DNA of 46,710 nt from assembly GCA_016287975.1 (NCBI GenBank), contig JAEEXV010000062.1, positions 1 to 46,710 of the forward strand, written 5' to 3'. A program made the position numbers and the translations under genes. The DNA comes from Lentisphaeria bacterium. GTDB lineage: Bacteria > Verrucomicrobiota > Lentisphaeria > Oligosphaerales > Oligosphaeraceae. Shown piece after piece: positions 17,179-25,175 of the stretch. The notes beneath the pieces are model-generated. The model did no database searches. It was not told the origin of the DNA and saw only the letters and a program-made list of their open reading frames with translations. The first letter of the stretch is position 1; every line of letters starts with the position of its first letter.

Positions 17179-17580
17179 ATGCGCACCATCATTGCAGGTT
17201 CCAGAAAGTGTCCCCACTACCACCTGATCTGCCAGGCCGTCGAGGAGGCGGGGTGGGAAATCACCACTGTCATCAGCGGTTGCGCCAGGGGCGCCGACGC
17301 CTTTGGCGAACAGTATGCATTGGAACACGGAATCCCCGTCGAACGGCATCCAGCGGACTGGGCGCGCTTCGGCAGATCCGCAGGCCCGCGCCGCAACCAC
17401 GAAATGGCCCAATGCGCCGAAGCCCTCATCGCTGTGCTTTGCCCAGGCAGCCGCGGCACGGAAAACATGATCCACGAGGCACAGGCCGCTGGACTGAAAA
17501 TCTACGTGAAATGGTTTGAGCTGCCGCAGAATGACACCAACGGACAGCCCACCCCAGACACGCCTCACAAAGAGCAGTGA
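17179..17580 (+). CDS. YspA/DUF2493 SLOG-fold protein
   Basis: A 133-residue protein of the cpYpsA-related SLOG group. MRTIIAGSRKC is the nucleotide-binding first strand and loop. SGCARGADAFGEQYALEH is the second phosphate-binding loop and RRNHEMAQCAEALIA the third. Family members bind nucleotide-like ligands and occur in phages and bacteria; no substrate is known here. It begins 7 bases after the esterase stop, so it is probably co-transcribed with it, an unexpected partner for a sugar operon. No catalytic function can be assigned. Confidence 0.85.
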   Translation: MRTIIAGSRKCPHYHLICQAVEEAGWEITTVISGCARGADAFGEQYALEHGIPVERHPADWARFGRSAGPRRNHEMAQCAEALIAVLCPGSRGTENMIHEAQAAGLKIYVKWFELPQNDTNGQPTPDTPHKEQ

Positions 17581-17581
17581 G

Positions 17582-17608
17582 ACTCCAGACGCACGTTTTT
17601 TCTGGAGT
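17582..17608. terminator. Hairpin between convergent genes
   Basis: ACTCCAG (17582-17588) pairs with CTGGAGT (17602-17608) across a T-rich loop, immediately after the SLOG gene stop and before the stop of the convergent antitoxin gene. The stem is 7 bp with weak T tails on both sides, so bidirectional termination is plausible but modest. Confidence 0.35.
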
Positions 17609-17625
17609 TTGTGAAATGCAGGCCG

Positions 17626-17970
17626 TCAGGAAATGGTGATGGAGAGGACGCAGCCGCAGGCGATGGCGAATTTCAGCAGAGTATCGCAGGAAATGTTGCC
17701 GCGTCCGCGTTCCAGTTTGGCGACCATTGGCTGGGATACGTTCATCCGCCTGGCCAATTCCGCCTGGGTGAGATGCGCCTTCCGCCTGGCGTTGAAAAGT
17801 TGCTCCGCAATGGCCAGACGCTGGCGGGCCGCCGCGATGCGCGCCGCATTGGCGGGATCCTCAAAATATGCCTGACGCTCCGCCTGCTGGCTGGCCTTCA
17901 GCGTCTCCAAGTGCTCGGCGACGTATTTGACCTCATTCTTGATTTCCTGCTCCGTCATGAAATGTTTCAT
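17626..17970 (-). CDS. Orphan XRE (HigA-like) antitoxin or regulator
   Basis: A 114-residue protein. An N-terminal charged helical region (about 1-55) precedes a Cro/C1 helix-turn-helix: KAHLTQAELARRMNVSQPMVAKLERGRG (shortened here), then ISCDTLLKFAIACGC. The size and layout resemble HigA-type antitoxins that follow a HigB/RelE toxin gene. No toxin is present: upstream is only an 18-codon frame (18023-17967) whose TGA overlaps this ATG as ATGA. It may therefore be a solitary antitoxin or a simple repressor. Confidence 0.8.
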   Translation of the reverse strand: MKHFMTEQEIKNEVKYVAEHLETLKASQQAERQAYFEDPANAARIAAARQRLAIAEQLFNARRKAHLTQAELARRMNVSQPMVAKLERGRGNISCDTLLKFAIACGCVLSITIS

Positions 17971-18023
17971 AGCAACCCCGCCTGCTTCATTTCCCTTGCC
18001 AGTCTACGTGTGGCATCGCCCAT

Positions 18024-18051
18024 AATATAAACTAAAGGTTATTATTTGCAA
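18024..18051 (-). promoter_or_regulatory. Promoter candidate for the XRE gene
   Basis: On the minus strand TTGCAA (18051-18046), 16 bases, then TATATT (18029-18024). Transcription would start near 18017, inside the 18-codon frame, arguing that the small frame is not translated from this promoter. Confidence 0.45.
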
Positions 18052-18367
18052 CTTTCAAAGGAAAATTCCTGAAATGAAGTGATCTGATAATGTTTATAAT
18101 ATACTACAAAAATGAAATAAAACAACACGACTGGCGCAAATCGCGGATTTACGCGCCGCACGGCTGAAGTTCGCTTGATGTAGTCCTTCTTTCAACCCTA
18201 AAAAACAGGATTTCTGGAATCAAATCCTAAAATCCTTCCGTTTTTCAGGATTGCAAATCAGACAATGCGACTTTCACACCCAATCTTGAGCGCATCCCCC
18301 CCGCCAGTTCATGCCACATAAAACAAGCGATGCCAGCCCCCGCCGTGGCGTCGCGATATTCCTCCGT
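18052..18367. other. AT-rich gap between pseudopilin and XRE genes
   Basis: I see no gene. The tract around 18090-18120 includes TTTATAATATACTA, another -10-like sequence. Several copies of AGGATT/AATCCT around 18205-18255 could form small hairpins. TCCTCCG (18360-18366) pairs with CGGAGGA (18375-18381) across the pseudopilin stop codon, but no clear minus-strand T tract follows. Confidence 0.4.
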
Positions 18368-19075
18368 TCATGGGCGGAGGATTCGTTTTTCAAGGGCGTT
18401 GAAGGAGTTGAACAAGAACATTTCGGTGGCCTGGCCGTTGCGGACATACTCCATCTTCCCATGGTCGAAGAAGCCGTTTTCGTTCAGGGCGGCGCAGTGC
18501 CCGTCCATGAAAGCGAAGTTGCCGTGGCCAGAGTGCGCGATGGAGAAGTGGTTGGTCGCGCTGTTGGTGGTGAGATTGACCCCCGTGGCCTGCCGATCGC
18601 TGGTCTCGGAGTTCCGTGAATCGCCATACTGGAAGTAGTGCGACGGGTACTTGAGGTTCTTGGCGTGGAGATAGGCCTCCCACGCGCCGCCTACGCTGAG
18701 CACCTTGCGGACATTCGCGGAGGCGGCGGTGGGCATGTCGTTGTGCGCCCGGCTGCCATAGCACGTCCAGTCCGCGCTGTAGCGCCTCGGATTGCGCCCT
18801 GGGCAGACGGATGCGTTGGACTTGTAGGGCCAGTACTCCGTGGCAACCGCCAGCGGGTATTCCCAGATGCCGCCGCGCGTGCAGAAGAGGGTGCCAGTGT
18901 TGTCTTGCAAATACATCTGCGCCGCCAGCGCGATCCCCTTCAAATTGCCAGTGCACGCGATGCTGCGCGCCTTTTCCCGCGCCTTGCCAAGCGCGGGCAG
19001 CAGCATGGACGCCAGGATGGCGATGATCGCGATGACGACAAGCAACTCGATGAGCGTGAACACTCTGCGTTTCAT
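18368..19075 (-). CDS. Pseudopilin-like protein 2
   Basis: A 235-residue protein starting MKRRV then [18 protein letters not shown], followed by [15 protein letters not shown]. The residue before Phe is Val, not Gly. The head domain (about 40-235) has the H-X9-DG motif intact in [13 protein letters not shown]. It should be an inner-membrane pseudopilin with a periplasmic head. It is the last gene of cassette 2, starting 21 bases after the stop of the large secreted GH at 19097-22516. AGAGG lies about 10 bases before its ATG. The head differs almost completely from pseudopilin 1 in sequence, while the N-terminal DNA is strongly conserved. Confidence 0.9.
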   Translation of the reverse strand: MKRRVFTLIELLVVIAIIAILASMLLPALGKAREKARSIACTGNLKGIALAAQMYLQDNTGTLFCTRGGIWEYPLAVATEYWPYKSNASVCPGRNPRRYSADWTCYGSRAHNDMPTAASANVRKVLSVGGAWEAYLHAKNLKYPSHYFQYGDSRNSETSDRQATGVNLTTNSATNHFSIAHSGHGNFAFMDGHCAALNENGFFDHGKMEYVRNGQATEMFLFNSFNALEKRILRP

Positions 19076-19096
19076 TTTCTCAAACCTCTTTGGGGG

Positions 19097-22000
19097 TTAC
19101 TTCACACGGGGGATTCGGACAATGGTGTAGATCTTCAGCAAATCTGGGGGAATGGTCACCGTGGCCGTCCCGTCCGCATGCGGCTGCATCTCCAGGCGGC
19201 GGCGTCCAGGAAAGTCCGGGGAGACGGCGAATGCCTCGCGGGCCCCAGTGGCGGGAACGGTGACATGGATCGGGCGCTCCAGGCGCGGGAAGGACGGCCC
19301 CCTCGCCTCGGCAGGCACCTTCTCCCCCTTGGCGACGCCCGCGCCGAGGCCGTTGAGCAAATGCACATAGACCGTGGCGTCATCCTCCAGCAGCGTGACG
19401 TAGACCTTGGCGGGCGCGTCGGTCGCGAGCGGGATGGCGCCCGCGTCCTCCAGCAGCCGCCGCAGCAGGGCGCGATAGAGCGCCGCCGCCCCCTCGTCGG
19501 GCTGGAAGGCGCAGACCTCATTGACCTGGAGGTTCCGGGCGTACATCCGTCGGGAGAGCTGCAGCGGCAGGAAGGCGACGGCGCCTTTGCCGCAGGGGCG
19601 CACACAGGCCAGCGGCGCCGTGCCGCCCTCGGCAAGCCGCACTTCGCCGATGGCGCCGCCCCCGCGCGCGGCAAAGGGGGCATAGGGGAGCGCCTCCGCG
19701 AAGGCAAAGGATTTCCCCTGCCATGTCGCCTGCCGCGCCGCAACTGGATGAGTGGTCCTGTCGGGGAATTCGATGCCCATGAGGCGCGCGAGCACGGAGT
19801 GTCCGCGCGGCCGCCCGAACTGGTCTTTCGTTGCGGCGCCTGGCTCGAAGAGCAGCAGCCCGCCCTGCTCCGCGAAGGCGCGCAGGACTTCGAGCTGCTG
19901 GTCAGAGAGGCAGCTCGCGGCACCCAGGTAGATGGCCTTGAACGGGGCGAGGCAGCGGAGTTCCAGCGCATCCTCGCCGAGGAACTGGTACGGGATGTGC
20001 AGTTCCTCCAGCGTCTGGGCGCAGCCGAAGAGGCTGTCCACAGGCCGAAGCTGCTCTTCCCAGTTGCGGGTCTGCCCCGAAAAGAGCAGCGCCAGGCGAG
20101 CCGTGGGGCGCGCCCTGCCCCGTTCCATGTTGTCGGCACCGCTGTCGAACGCCAGGAAATCCGGCTCCCCCCTGCGGCATTTCGCATATTTCCCGTAGAA
20201 GACGGGGCTCTGCGCGTTCATGTTGCAGACCGCATAGCCGAAGTAGGAGGTCTGCCAGCAGTTGGTGTAGAGCCACGTGAAGATCGGCGTGCCGTCCAGA
20301 AAGCGGAAACAGTCGAAGAGTTTCTGCCCCGGGACGAACATGCGGGCATTGGCGAGGGTGTTCTCGGCCATGCACTCGTGCCCGTACATGTCGGCGGCGC
20401 GCGCCGTGACGAGCTGGTCGGTGTTCCAGCTGCGCAGCCCATACGGCGAAAGGAAGGTATGAAGGGTGCCATAGGCGGTCATCGCAAGATGCGGATTGAC
20501 CTTCCGCAGCTCCCGCGCCAACGCCGCCTTCAGGTTGCGGGTGCGCGCGACCTTCCACTCGTACCAGACCCGCGTGAGTTCGCGACGGAAGTCGCCCTGC
20601 CAGCCAGTCGTCTCGTCCATGGGGATTTCCCAGCCCGTCTCGCGGCGGAAGGCCTCGCGGCAATGGCGGCAGGAGCCCGCATGCCCGAAGACCGTGCACT
20701 CGTCCAGCTGGAAGCCGTCGACGCCGCAGGCGGCGAGCTTTTTGAGGGAGGCCAGGCAGCGCGCCTGGAACTCGGGATTGAAGACGCACAATTGCGCCCC
20801 AGGCAGCTGGGTCTCGACCGAGCGGTTGACCTCGGACAGGCGTTCGGCCAGGGTGCGGAAGCCCGCCTCGGTGTTGTAGAGCAGGGAGAGGTCGTGATGC
20901 TCGATGACCTTGAGGCCCCGACGGTGCGCGGCCTCGCAGAAGCGCCGAATGTAGTCCAGCACGCGCTCCTCGCTCCCTGGATAGATGTGCCGCGCGTGCA
21001 TGCCGCTCAGCATGATGGTGTTGCGCCCGCGCGCGCAAACCCCGTCCAGATATTTCTCCAGCGCCGCGGGCGAGGCGAGCTCGTTGAGGCAGGAGGTGTT
21101 GCCGCCCGCCTTCTCGAAGCGCACGCGGGAAAGCCATTGCGCCTCCGCCCCCGAATGGTCGAGACTGTCGACGACTGCCGCCAGCGTCCGCAGGGGCGCG
21201 GACGATTCCCGCCCCGCGACTGGCAGCGCCGCCTCCTGCACATCTGGACGGAAGCGCGAGACATGCGGCAGATAGCCCGCGTTGCGGAAGAGCACGGACG
21301 GCTCGAAGCCGTCCACCGCCCAGAACCCGCGGCGGCATTGGTAGTCCTCGGCGTCGGCCAGGAGATGCTGGTCCGCGATGACGGACAGGATGAACTCCCC
21401 CTGGAAGTCGAGGTCCGCCTCGCCGCCGTCGATCCAGATCGGGATGGTCGCGGTCAGGAAGCGCCCCGCTTGAATCTGGCGGCGCGCCAGCAGTTCCTGG
21501 CCGTTGACCGTGACGGAAAACTCATTGGCCGTGCCGTTGGGATTGCCGGCGCCGACGGTGATGAGGTGCAAGCCGCGCTTCAGCCCCGCGAGACGGAACC
21601 GCGCGTCCTTGCCCTGGTAGTGCGAATAGTATGCGCCGCTGCCGAATTCGATGCGGCGCAGGCTCCCCCGCCCTGCCGTCCAGCCAAAGCCGCGCCGCGC
21701 GGTGAATGCGCCGTCGTCCGCCGCCGCAAACGCCTTGCCGTGGCGCGCCGCGCCGAAGCACAGCAGACGGGACGCGGGGATGGTTTCCATGTAGCGGAAA
21801 CTGCGCATGGCGTGGTCCTGGTCGTAGTTTTCCATGCCGCCGAGGCGAAGCCGCATCTTCGCCCCCGTCATCCCGCCAAAGGAATCCAGCCCGTTGGGAA
21901 AGGTCAGTCGCACGCCGTCGTCCGTCACGGCGACTCTGGCGCCGCCTCGGATGATGCCCGTCGGATAGGACGCGCAGCACTCTCCTGGGCCGATGGGATT

Positions 22001-22516
22001 GCAGTCGAGCGAGATGGCGCGCCCGCCAGCCAGGCGCAGCGTCAGGAAGCGCCACATCGAGGTCTCGAAGGCGCGCCCTCGGGCCAGCGTGCCCCGACGC
22101 AGATTCACCCCCCGCGCGAAGCCGCGATAGCCCTCGAACGCCGCCTTCTCGCCAAGCGCCTCCCACGGGATGAGCAGCGACATCTGGTGACTCGCGCGGC
22201 TGCCGCTGTAGGCAGGCCACTCGGTGACGGTCGAAAACTCCGCCGCGCCGCCGTCGGCGGAGAGGACCGCCTCCAGCCGATAGCGGAATGAGTCGACAGG
22301 ATGCCACAGGTTGAAGACGCGGCGCCCGTCCGCCAGGACCTCGTCCCGCCGTCGAAGCGCCGCCCCCTTCGCCTCGGGGCACCACTCCAGCCAGGCCAGC
22401 GCCGCCCCGTCCAGCAGCACCTGGATGCGCCCGTCCTCTGGACGCAGCGTGAAGGCGCCCGCCGCAACAAGGCACGCCGCGGCGCAGGACAGCAGGATGG
22501 CCAGCCGAAGCTTCAT
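19097..22516 (-). CDS. Large secreted glycoside hydrolase-like protein (cassette 2)
   Basis: An 1139-residue exported protein with signal peptide MKLRLAILLSCAAACLVAAG. An N-terminal beta-rich region (about 20-260) is followed by a PA14/CBM-like section ending around GTANEFSVTVNGQELL (about 320-400). The TIM barrel (about 440-760) has the signature GVDGFQLDECTVFGHAGSC, where the acids are probable catalytic residues, with paired cysteines CRHC. A beta-galactosidase trimerisation-like domain (EQGGLLLFEPG) and a C-terminal beta domain complete it. It resembles putative GHL or GH42-like families, but I cannot name the family. The ATG at 22516 overlaps the GH39 stop as ATGA. The frame stays open further upstream, but that part is antisense or shadow sequence within GH39. 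Confidence 0.85.
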   Translation of the reverse strand: MKLRLAILLSCAAACLVAAGAFTLRPEDGRIQVLLDGAALAWLEWCPEAKGAALRRRDEVLADGRRVFNLWHPVDSFRYRLEAVLSADGGAAEFSTVTEWPAYSGSRASHQMSLLIPWEALGEKAAFEGYRGFARGVNLRRGTLARGRAFETSMWRFLTLRLAGGRAISLDCNPIGPGECCASYPTGIIRGGARVAVTDDGVRLTFPNGLDSFGGMTGAKMRLRLGGMENYDQDHAMRSFRYMETIPASRLLCFGAARHGKAFAAADDGAFTARRGFGWTAGRGSLRRIEFGSGAYYSHYQGKDARFRLAGLKRGLHLITVGAGNPNGTANEFSVTVNGQELLARRQIQAGRFLTATIPIWIDGGEADLDFQGEFILSVIADQHLLADAEDYQCRRGFWAVDGFEPSVLFRNAGYLPHVSRFRPDVQEAALPVAGRESSAPLRTLAAVVDSLDHSGAEAQWLSRVRFEKAGGNTSCLNELASPAALEKYLDGVCARGRNTIMLSGMHARHIYPGSEERVLDYIRRFCEAAHRRGLKVIEHHDLSLLYNTEAGFRTLAERLSEVNRSVETQLPGAQLCVFNPEFQARCLASLKKLAACGVDGFQLDECTVFGHAGSCRHCREAFRRETGWEIPMDETTGWQGDFRRELTRVWYEWKVARTRNLKAALARELRKVNPHLAMTAYGTLHTFLSPYGLRSWNTDQLVTARAADMYGHECMAENTLANARMFVPGQKLFDCFRFLDGTPIFTWLYTNCWQTSYFGYAVCNMNAQSPVFYGKYAKCRRGEPDFLAFDSGADNMERGRARPTARLALLFSGQTRNWEEQLRPVDSLFGCAQTLEELHIPYQFLGEDALELRCLAPFKAIYLGAASCLSDQQLEVLRAFAEQGGLLLFEPGAATKDQFGRPRGHSVLARLMGIEFPDRTTHPVAARQATWQGKSFAFAEALPYAPFAARGGGAIGEVRLAEGGTAPLACVRPCGKGAVAFLPLQLSRRMYARNLQVNEVCAFQPDEGAAALYRALLRRLLEDAGAIPLATDAPAKVYVTLLEDDATVYVHLLNGLGAGVAKGEKVPAEARGPSFPRLERPIHVTVPATGAREAFAVSPDFPGRRRLEMQPHADGTATVTIPPDLLKIYTIVRIPRVK

Positions 22517-23853
22517 CGGATCTCCTCCAACAGCATCACGGTGGATGGCTGAAGCGTCATCTCCAGGACCCCCTCCCGCGCGGAAAGCGCCTCCTCCTCG
22601 TCCAGCCGACCAGGGGCGGTGACGCGGCAACGGAAACGGCGTTCCGCGCGGTCGTCCAAGACCAGCCGAAGCGGCATGGGGGCACGGCGCTCCTTGTCCA
22701 GCGAGTAGAAGGCGGCGAAGACGGCGAGGCGCCCGTCCTCGCCGCGCGCCGCGACGGCATACAGGTCCGCCTGGTCGCTGGTGCAGCGGACCTGGTGGCC
22801 CAGGCGGTACAGGGCCGAGAAATAGGGGAACGGATAGTAGCCCGCGAGTCTGCGGAAAGTGTAGAAGTCGAACATGCCGTTGAAGACGGACGGGCGCGCG
22901 TCGTAGTACATGAGCATGTCGAGCGGGGCGTTCTGCCCCTCGCAGAAGCAGGCCGCGGTGAACGCCGCGCCGCGCGCGTCCAGGATCGTCGCGACCGAGT
23001 TCAGGTAGGGCTGCCCAGTCCAGTCCTCGACATAGTTGTACTCGTTGAGGATGCTCTCCGCGTCCGCATACCCGTATGAATCGAGTTTCTGGCGCAGTTT
23101 CCGCGAGAACTCCCCGATGGTGCGCGGATCGTAGGTGTACTGGTGCCACGAGAAGAAGTCCAGCGGCACGCGCTCGCCGTCGGCGGTCATGGCGGCGAGG
23201 AAGCGGTCCGTCCAGTCCGAGGTCAGCCGCGAGACCGACGGCCCGCCGATCTTCACCCCTGGATGCGCGGCCTTCAGGTGGCGCGCGGCCAGCCGATAGA
23301 ATGCGAAGAACTCCTCGGCGGTGCCGCACCATGTGGGGCGCATCTCGGGCGGCATCGCCTCGCGCAGGTCGGGCTCGTTCCAGATCTCCCAGTATTCGAT
23401 GCCCCAGCGGAAGCCATCCGCCCAGCCCTCGTTGTAATGGGCGATGATCCGTTCGCACACTCGTGCCCACTTCGCAGGATCCGACGGCGGAATCACCTGG
23501 TATTTCTTCTTCCAGTGCTCGATTTTCGTGCCCAGGCGGTAGAAGATCTTCGTGCCCGCCCGCAGCGTGTCCGCCAGATAGGCGTCCGTCAACGTGAAAT
23601 CGTAGGCCGACGCGTCCTCGGGCGACCGCTGGAAATCGGGGAAGACCGCCGCCACGTCGACGATGTGCTCGCCGCCATACCAGTTGAAGAGCGCGGCGTC
23701 ATGGTTCCGCGCGAAGGGAATGCCCGCCGCCTGATAGTCCTCGAAGTTCGAAAGGCGGCTGACCACGGGGCCGTTGTTCACGCAGTGCATCGGCTTGATC
23801 GCGCCAATCCGCTCATCTGGGTAGACCAATAGATTCGCACCTTCGACAGACAT
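22513..23853 (-). CDS. GH39-like glycosidase
   Basis: A 446-residue TIM-barrel enzyme resembling GH39 beta-xylosidases and alpha-L-iduronidases. The acid/base is in YWEIWNEPD (near 165). The nucleophile is in ESILNEYNYVEDW (near 270), preceded by the FSWHQYTYDP strand. A C-terminal beta-sandwich follows (about 350-446). There is no signal peptide, so it acts in the cytoplasm. It is the first gene of cassette 2, transcribed divergently from the AraC gene at 23993, and overlaps the large secreted GH by 4 bases. Length is slightly shorter than typical GH39 enzymes of about 500 residues. Confidence 0.87.
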   Translation of the reverse strand: MSVEGANLLVYPDERIGAIKPMHCVNNGPVVSRLSNFEDYQAAGIPFARNHDAALFNWYGGEHIVDVAAVFPDFQRSPEDASAYDFTLTDAYLADTLRAGTKIFYRLGTKIEHWKKKYQVIPPSDPAKWARVCERIIAHYNEGWADGFRWGIEYWEIWNEPDLREAMPPEMRPTWCGTAEEFFAFYRLAARHLKAAHPGVKIGGPSVSRLTSDWTDRFLAAMTADGERVPLDFFSWHQYTYDPRTIGEFSRKLRQKLDSYGYADAESILNEYNYVEDWTGQPYLNSVATILDARGAAFTAACFCEGQNAPLDMLMYYDARPSVFNGMFDFYTFRRLAGYYPFPYFSALYRLGHQVRCTSDQADLYAVAARGEDGRLAVFAAFYSLDKERRAPMPLRLVLDDRAERRFRCRVTAPGRLDEEEALSAREGVLEMTLQPSTVMLLEEIR

Positions 23854-23922
23854 CCTGAAACCAACCTTTTATTTAGCAAATGGACACACTGGAAAAACAA
23901 TGCATTTCCGGAAAACGCCTAT

Positions 23923-23989
23923 ATTATAAGTAGAATCCAGTCGCGCACAAGCGCGCATTTGTGCCAAAGAGTTTAGAAATCGTGCCAAA
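23923..23989. promoter_or_regulatory. Divergent promoter region with AraC-type direct repeats
   Basis: GTGCCAAA occurs at 23961-23968 and 23982-23989, spaced 21 bases, the two-turn spacing typical of AraC half-sites. A minus-strand TATAAT (23928-23923) faces the GH39 gene, putting the repeats about 45-73 bases upstream of its likely start. A plus-strand TATTAT (23922-23927) faces araC, putting the repeats in its leader. GCACAA...TTGTGC (23945-23950 / 23959-23964) is an overlapping inverted repeat. This fits activation of the operon and autorepression, by inference. Confidence 0.55.
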
Positions 23990-23992
23990 AAC

Positions 23993-24811
23993 ATGGACAC
24001 CAGACAAGACAACGTCTATCTGCTCTACGGACTGCCGCGGCGGCTGCGGATGCCGCTCTCCCTGAGCAAGGTCGGCTGGCTCAGCGGCCACACCATCGAG
24101 CGCGACCAGGTCATCGGCCAAAACTATCTCTGCCTCTCCTTCAACCGCCGCAAATACGACATGTCGCTGAAGGACGACGCCCCGACATTCTCCTACTTCC
24201 CGCCTGGCATCCTGATCCCCGCCTCCCAGGTGCGCCACGACGAAATCTACTTCGCCTACATGCCAGACCAGACCCAGGCGCTCGTCTCCACCCTCCAGAT
24301 CCGCCCTGGCTGGCGCCTCGCTGGATTCCGCTTCAACGAGACCATCCTGGCCCTCTGCGCAAACCTGCGTGAACTCCTGGGACGCCTGGACACCGTCGGC
24401 ACCGCGGACGCCCTCGACGCCCTCGCCCTCCAGTTCTTCGCCGCCATCCTCGCCGCAGGCGAATCCGACGGCGCCGCCGCGCCGCCAAAGTTAAACCTCG
24501 ACATCTACAACCTCGCCGAGGAACTCACCAAGGGCGCGGAACTGGAGACGCTGATCCGAAAATACGGCTACAGCCGACGGAATTTCTACCGCGAATGGAA
24601 CCACGCCTTCGCCGTGTCCCCCATCCAATACAAACTCCGCGAAAATCTCCGCCAGGCCCAGTCCCTGCTCATCCACACCGACATGGGCATCAAGGAAATC
24701 TGCCATCTATGCAACTTTCCCGACAAGGTCTATTTCTACCAGTGCTTCCGCCGCCACGCGGGACTCTCCCCTGGCGAATACCGACGCCGAAACCGCCTCG
24801 GGGACACCTGA
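23993..24811 (+). CDS. AraC-family transcriptional regulator, cassette 2
   Basis: A 272-residue regulator. An N-terminal ligand domain (about 1-150) precedes a C-terminal AraC DNA-binding domain (about 170-265). The first helix-turn-helix is in LETLIRKYGYSRRNFYREWN and the second in IKEICHLCNFPDKVYFYQCF, ending with the conserved GLSPGEYRRR. It presumably controls the divergent GH39/large GH/pseudopilin operon and itself through the direct repeats at 23961-23989. The start ATG at 23993 lies just after the second repeat. It is distinct in sequence from the other two AraC proteins, so each cassette has its own sensor. Confidence 0.9.
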   Translation: MDTRQDNVYLLYGLPRRLRMPLSLSKVGWLSGHTIERDQVIGQNYLCLSFNRRKYDMSLKDDAPTFSYFPPGILIPASQVRHDEIYFAYMPDQTQALVSTLQIRPGWRLAGFRFNETILALCANLRELLGRLDTVGTADALDALALQFFAAILAAGESDGAAAPPKLNLDIYNLAEELTKGAELETLIRKYGYSRRNFYREWNHAFAVSPIQYKLRENLRQAQSLLIHTDMGIKEICHLCNFPDKVYFYQCFRRHAGLSPGEYRRRNRLGDT

Positions 24812-24816
24812 AGCGC

Positions 24817-25034
24817 CCGCCTCCAGATCACCCCGCCTCCGCATGTGCCCGGCGTGTGCTGGCTTCCGCCGCAAAAATGCGGCGGCACAGCACCGCGGGG
24901 GATGGTGTGTGGCGCAGCCCGCGCGAAAACAGCGGGGGCGCCGCACAGGCGCGGCAAATTGGGGCTTGGCAGTCGGCCCCCGCCGCCCCGCCTCCAGATC
25001 ACCCCGCCTCCGCATGTGCCCGGCGTGTGCTGGC
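24817..25034. repeat. Pair of 46-bp direct repeats with GC-rich core
   Basis: A 46-base sequence starting CGCCTCCAGATCACCCCGCC lies at 24817-24862 and again, identical, at 24989-25034. The first copy begins 5 bases after the araC stop. Between them is GC-rich DNA with small hairpins such as CCGCCGCAAAAATGCGGCGG. A further hairpin, GGCGGGC-TT-GCCCGCC, lies at 25032-25047. No gene is evident from 24812 to 25175. Confidence 0.8.
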
Positions 25035-25120
25035 GGGCTTGCCCGCCAGTAAAGCCCCGATTGCCCGCCCCAGAATCAGCCCGCCCCACAAACATCTGGC
25101 CTTGCCGACAATTGTCAATT

Positions 25121-25164
25121 GGCCGGCCGCGCAGGAGCGCGGCCCTCCCGTTGCTTCACAAGCG
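25121..25164. repeat. Copy of the GGCCGGCCGCGC dispersed repeat
   Basis: GGCCGGCCGCGC-AGGA-GCGCGGCCCTCCC, followed by GTTGCTTCACAAGCG, matches the three copies at 45718-45865. Its core can fold as GGCCGCGC/GCGCGGCC. It sits 12 bases from the stop of the convergent GHL10-like gene. Confidence 0.8.
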
Positions 25165-25175
25165 CGCCGCTGGGC

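Noticed and set aside
18638..22291. 1217-codon plus-strand open frame opposite cassette 2
   Set aside because: It is antisense to the clear pseudopilin and large GH genes, has no domain I recognise, and is arginine/glycine-rich as expected for a shadow frame in GC-rich DNA.
22517..23470. Upstream extension of the large cassette 2 GH
   Set aside because: The extension overlaps GH39 out of frame; the ATG at 22516 starts a good signal peptide and overlaps the GH39 stop as ATGA.
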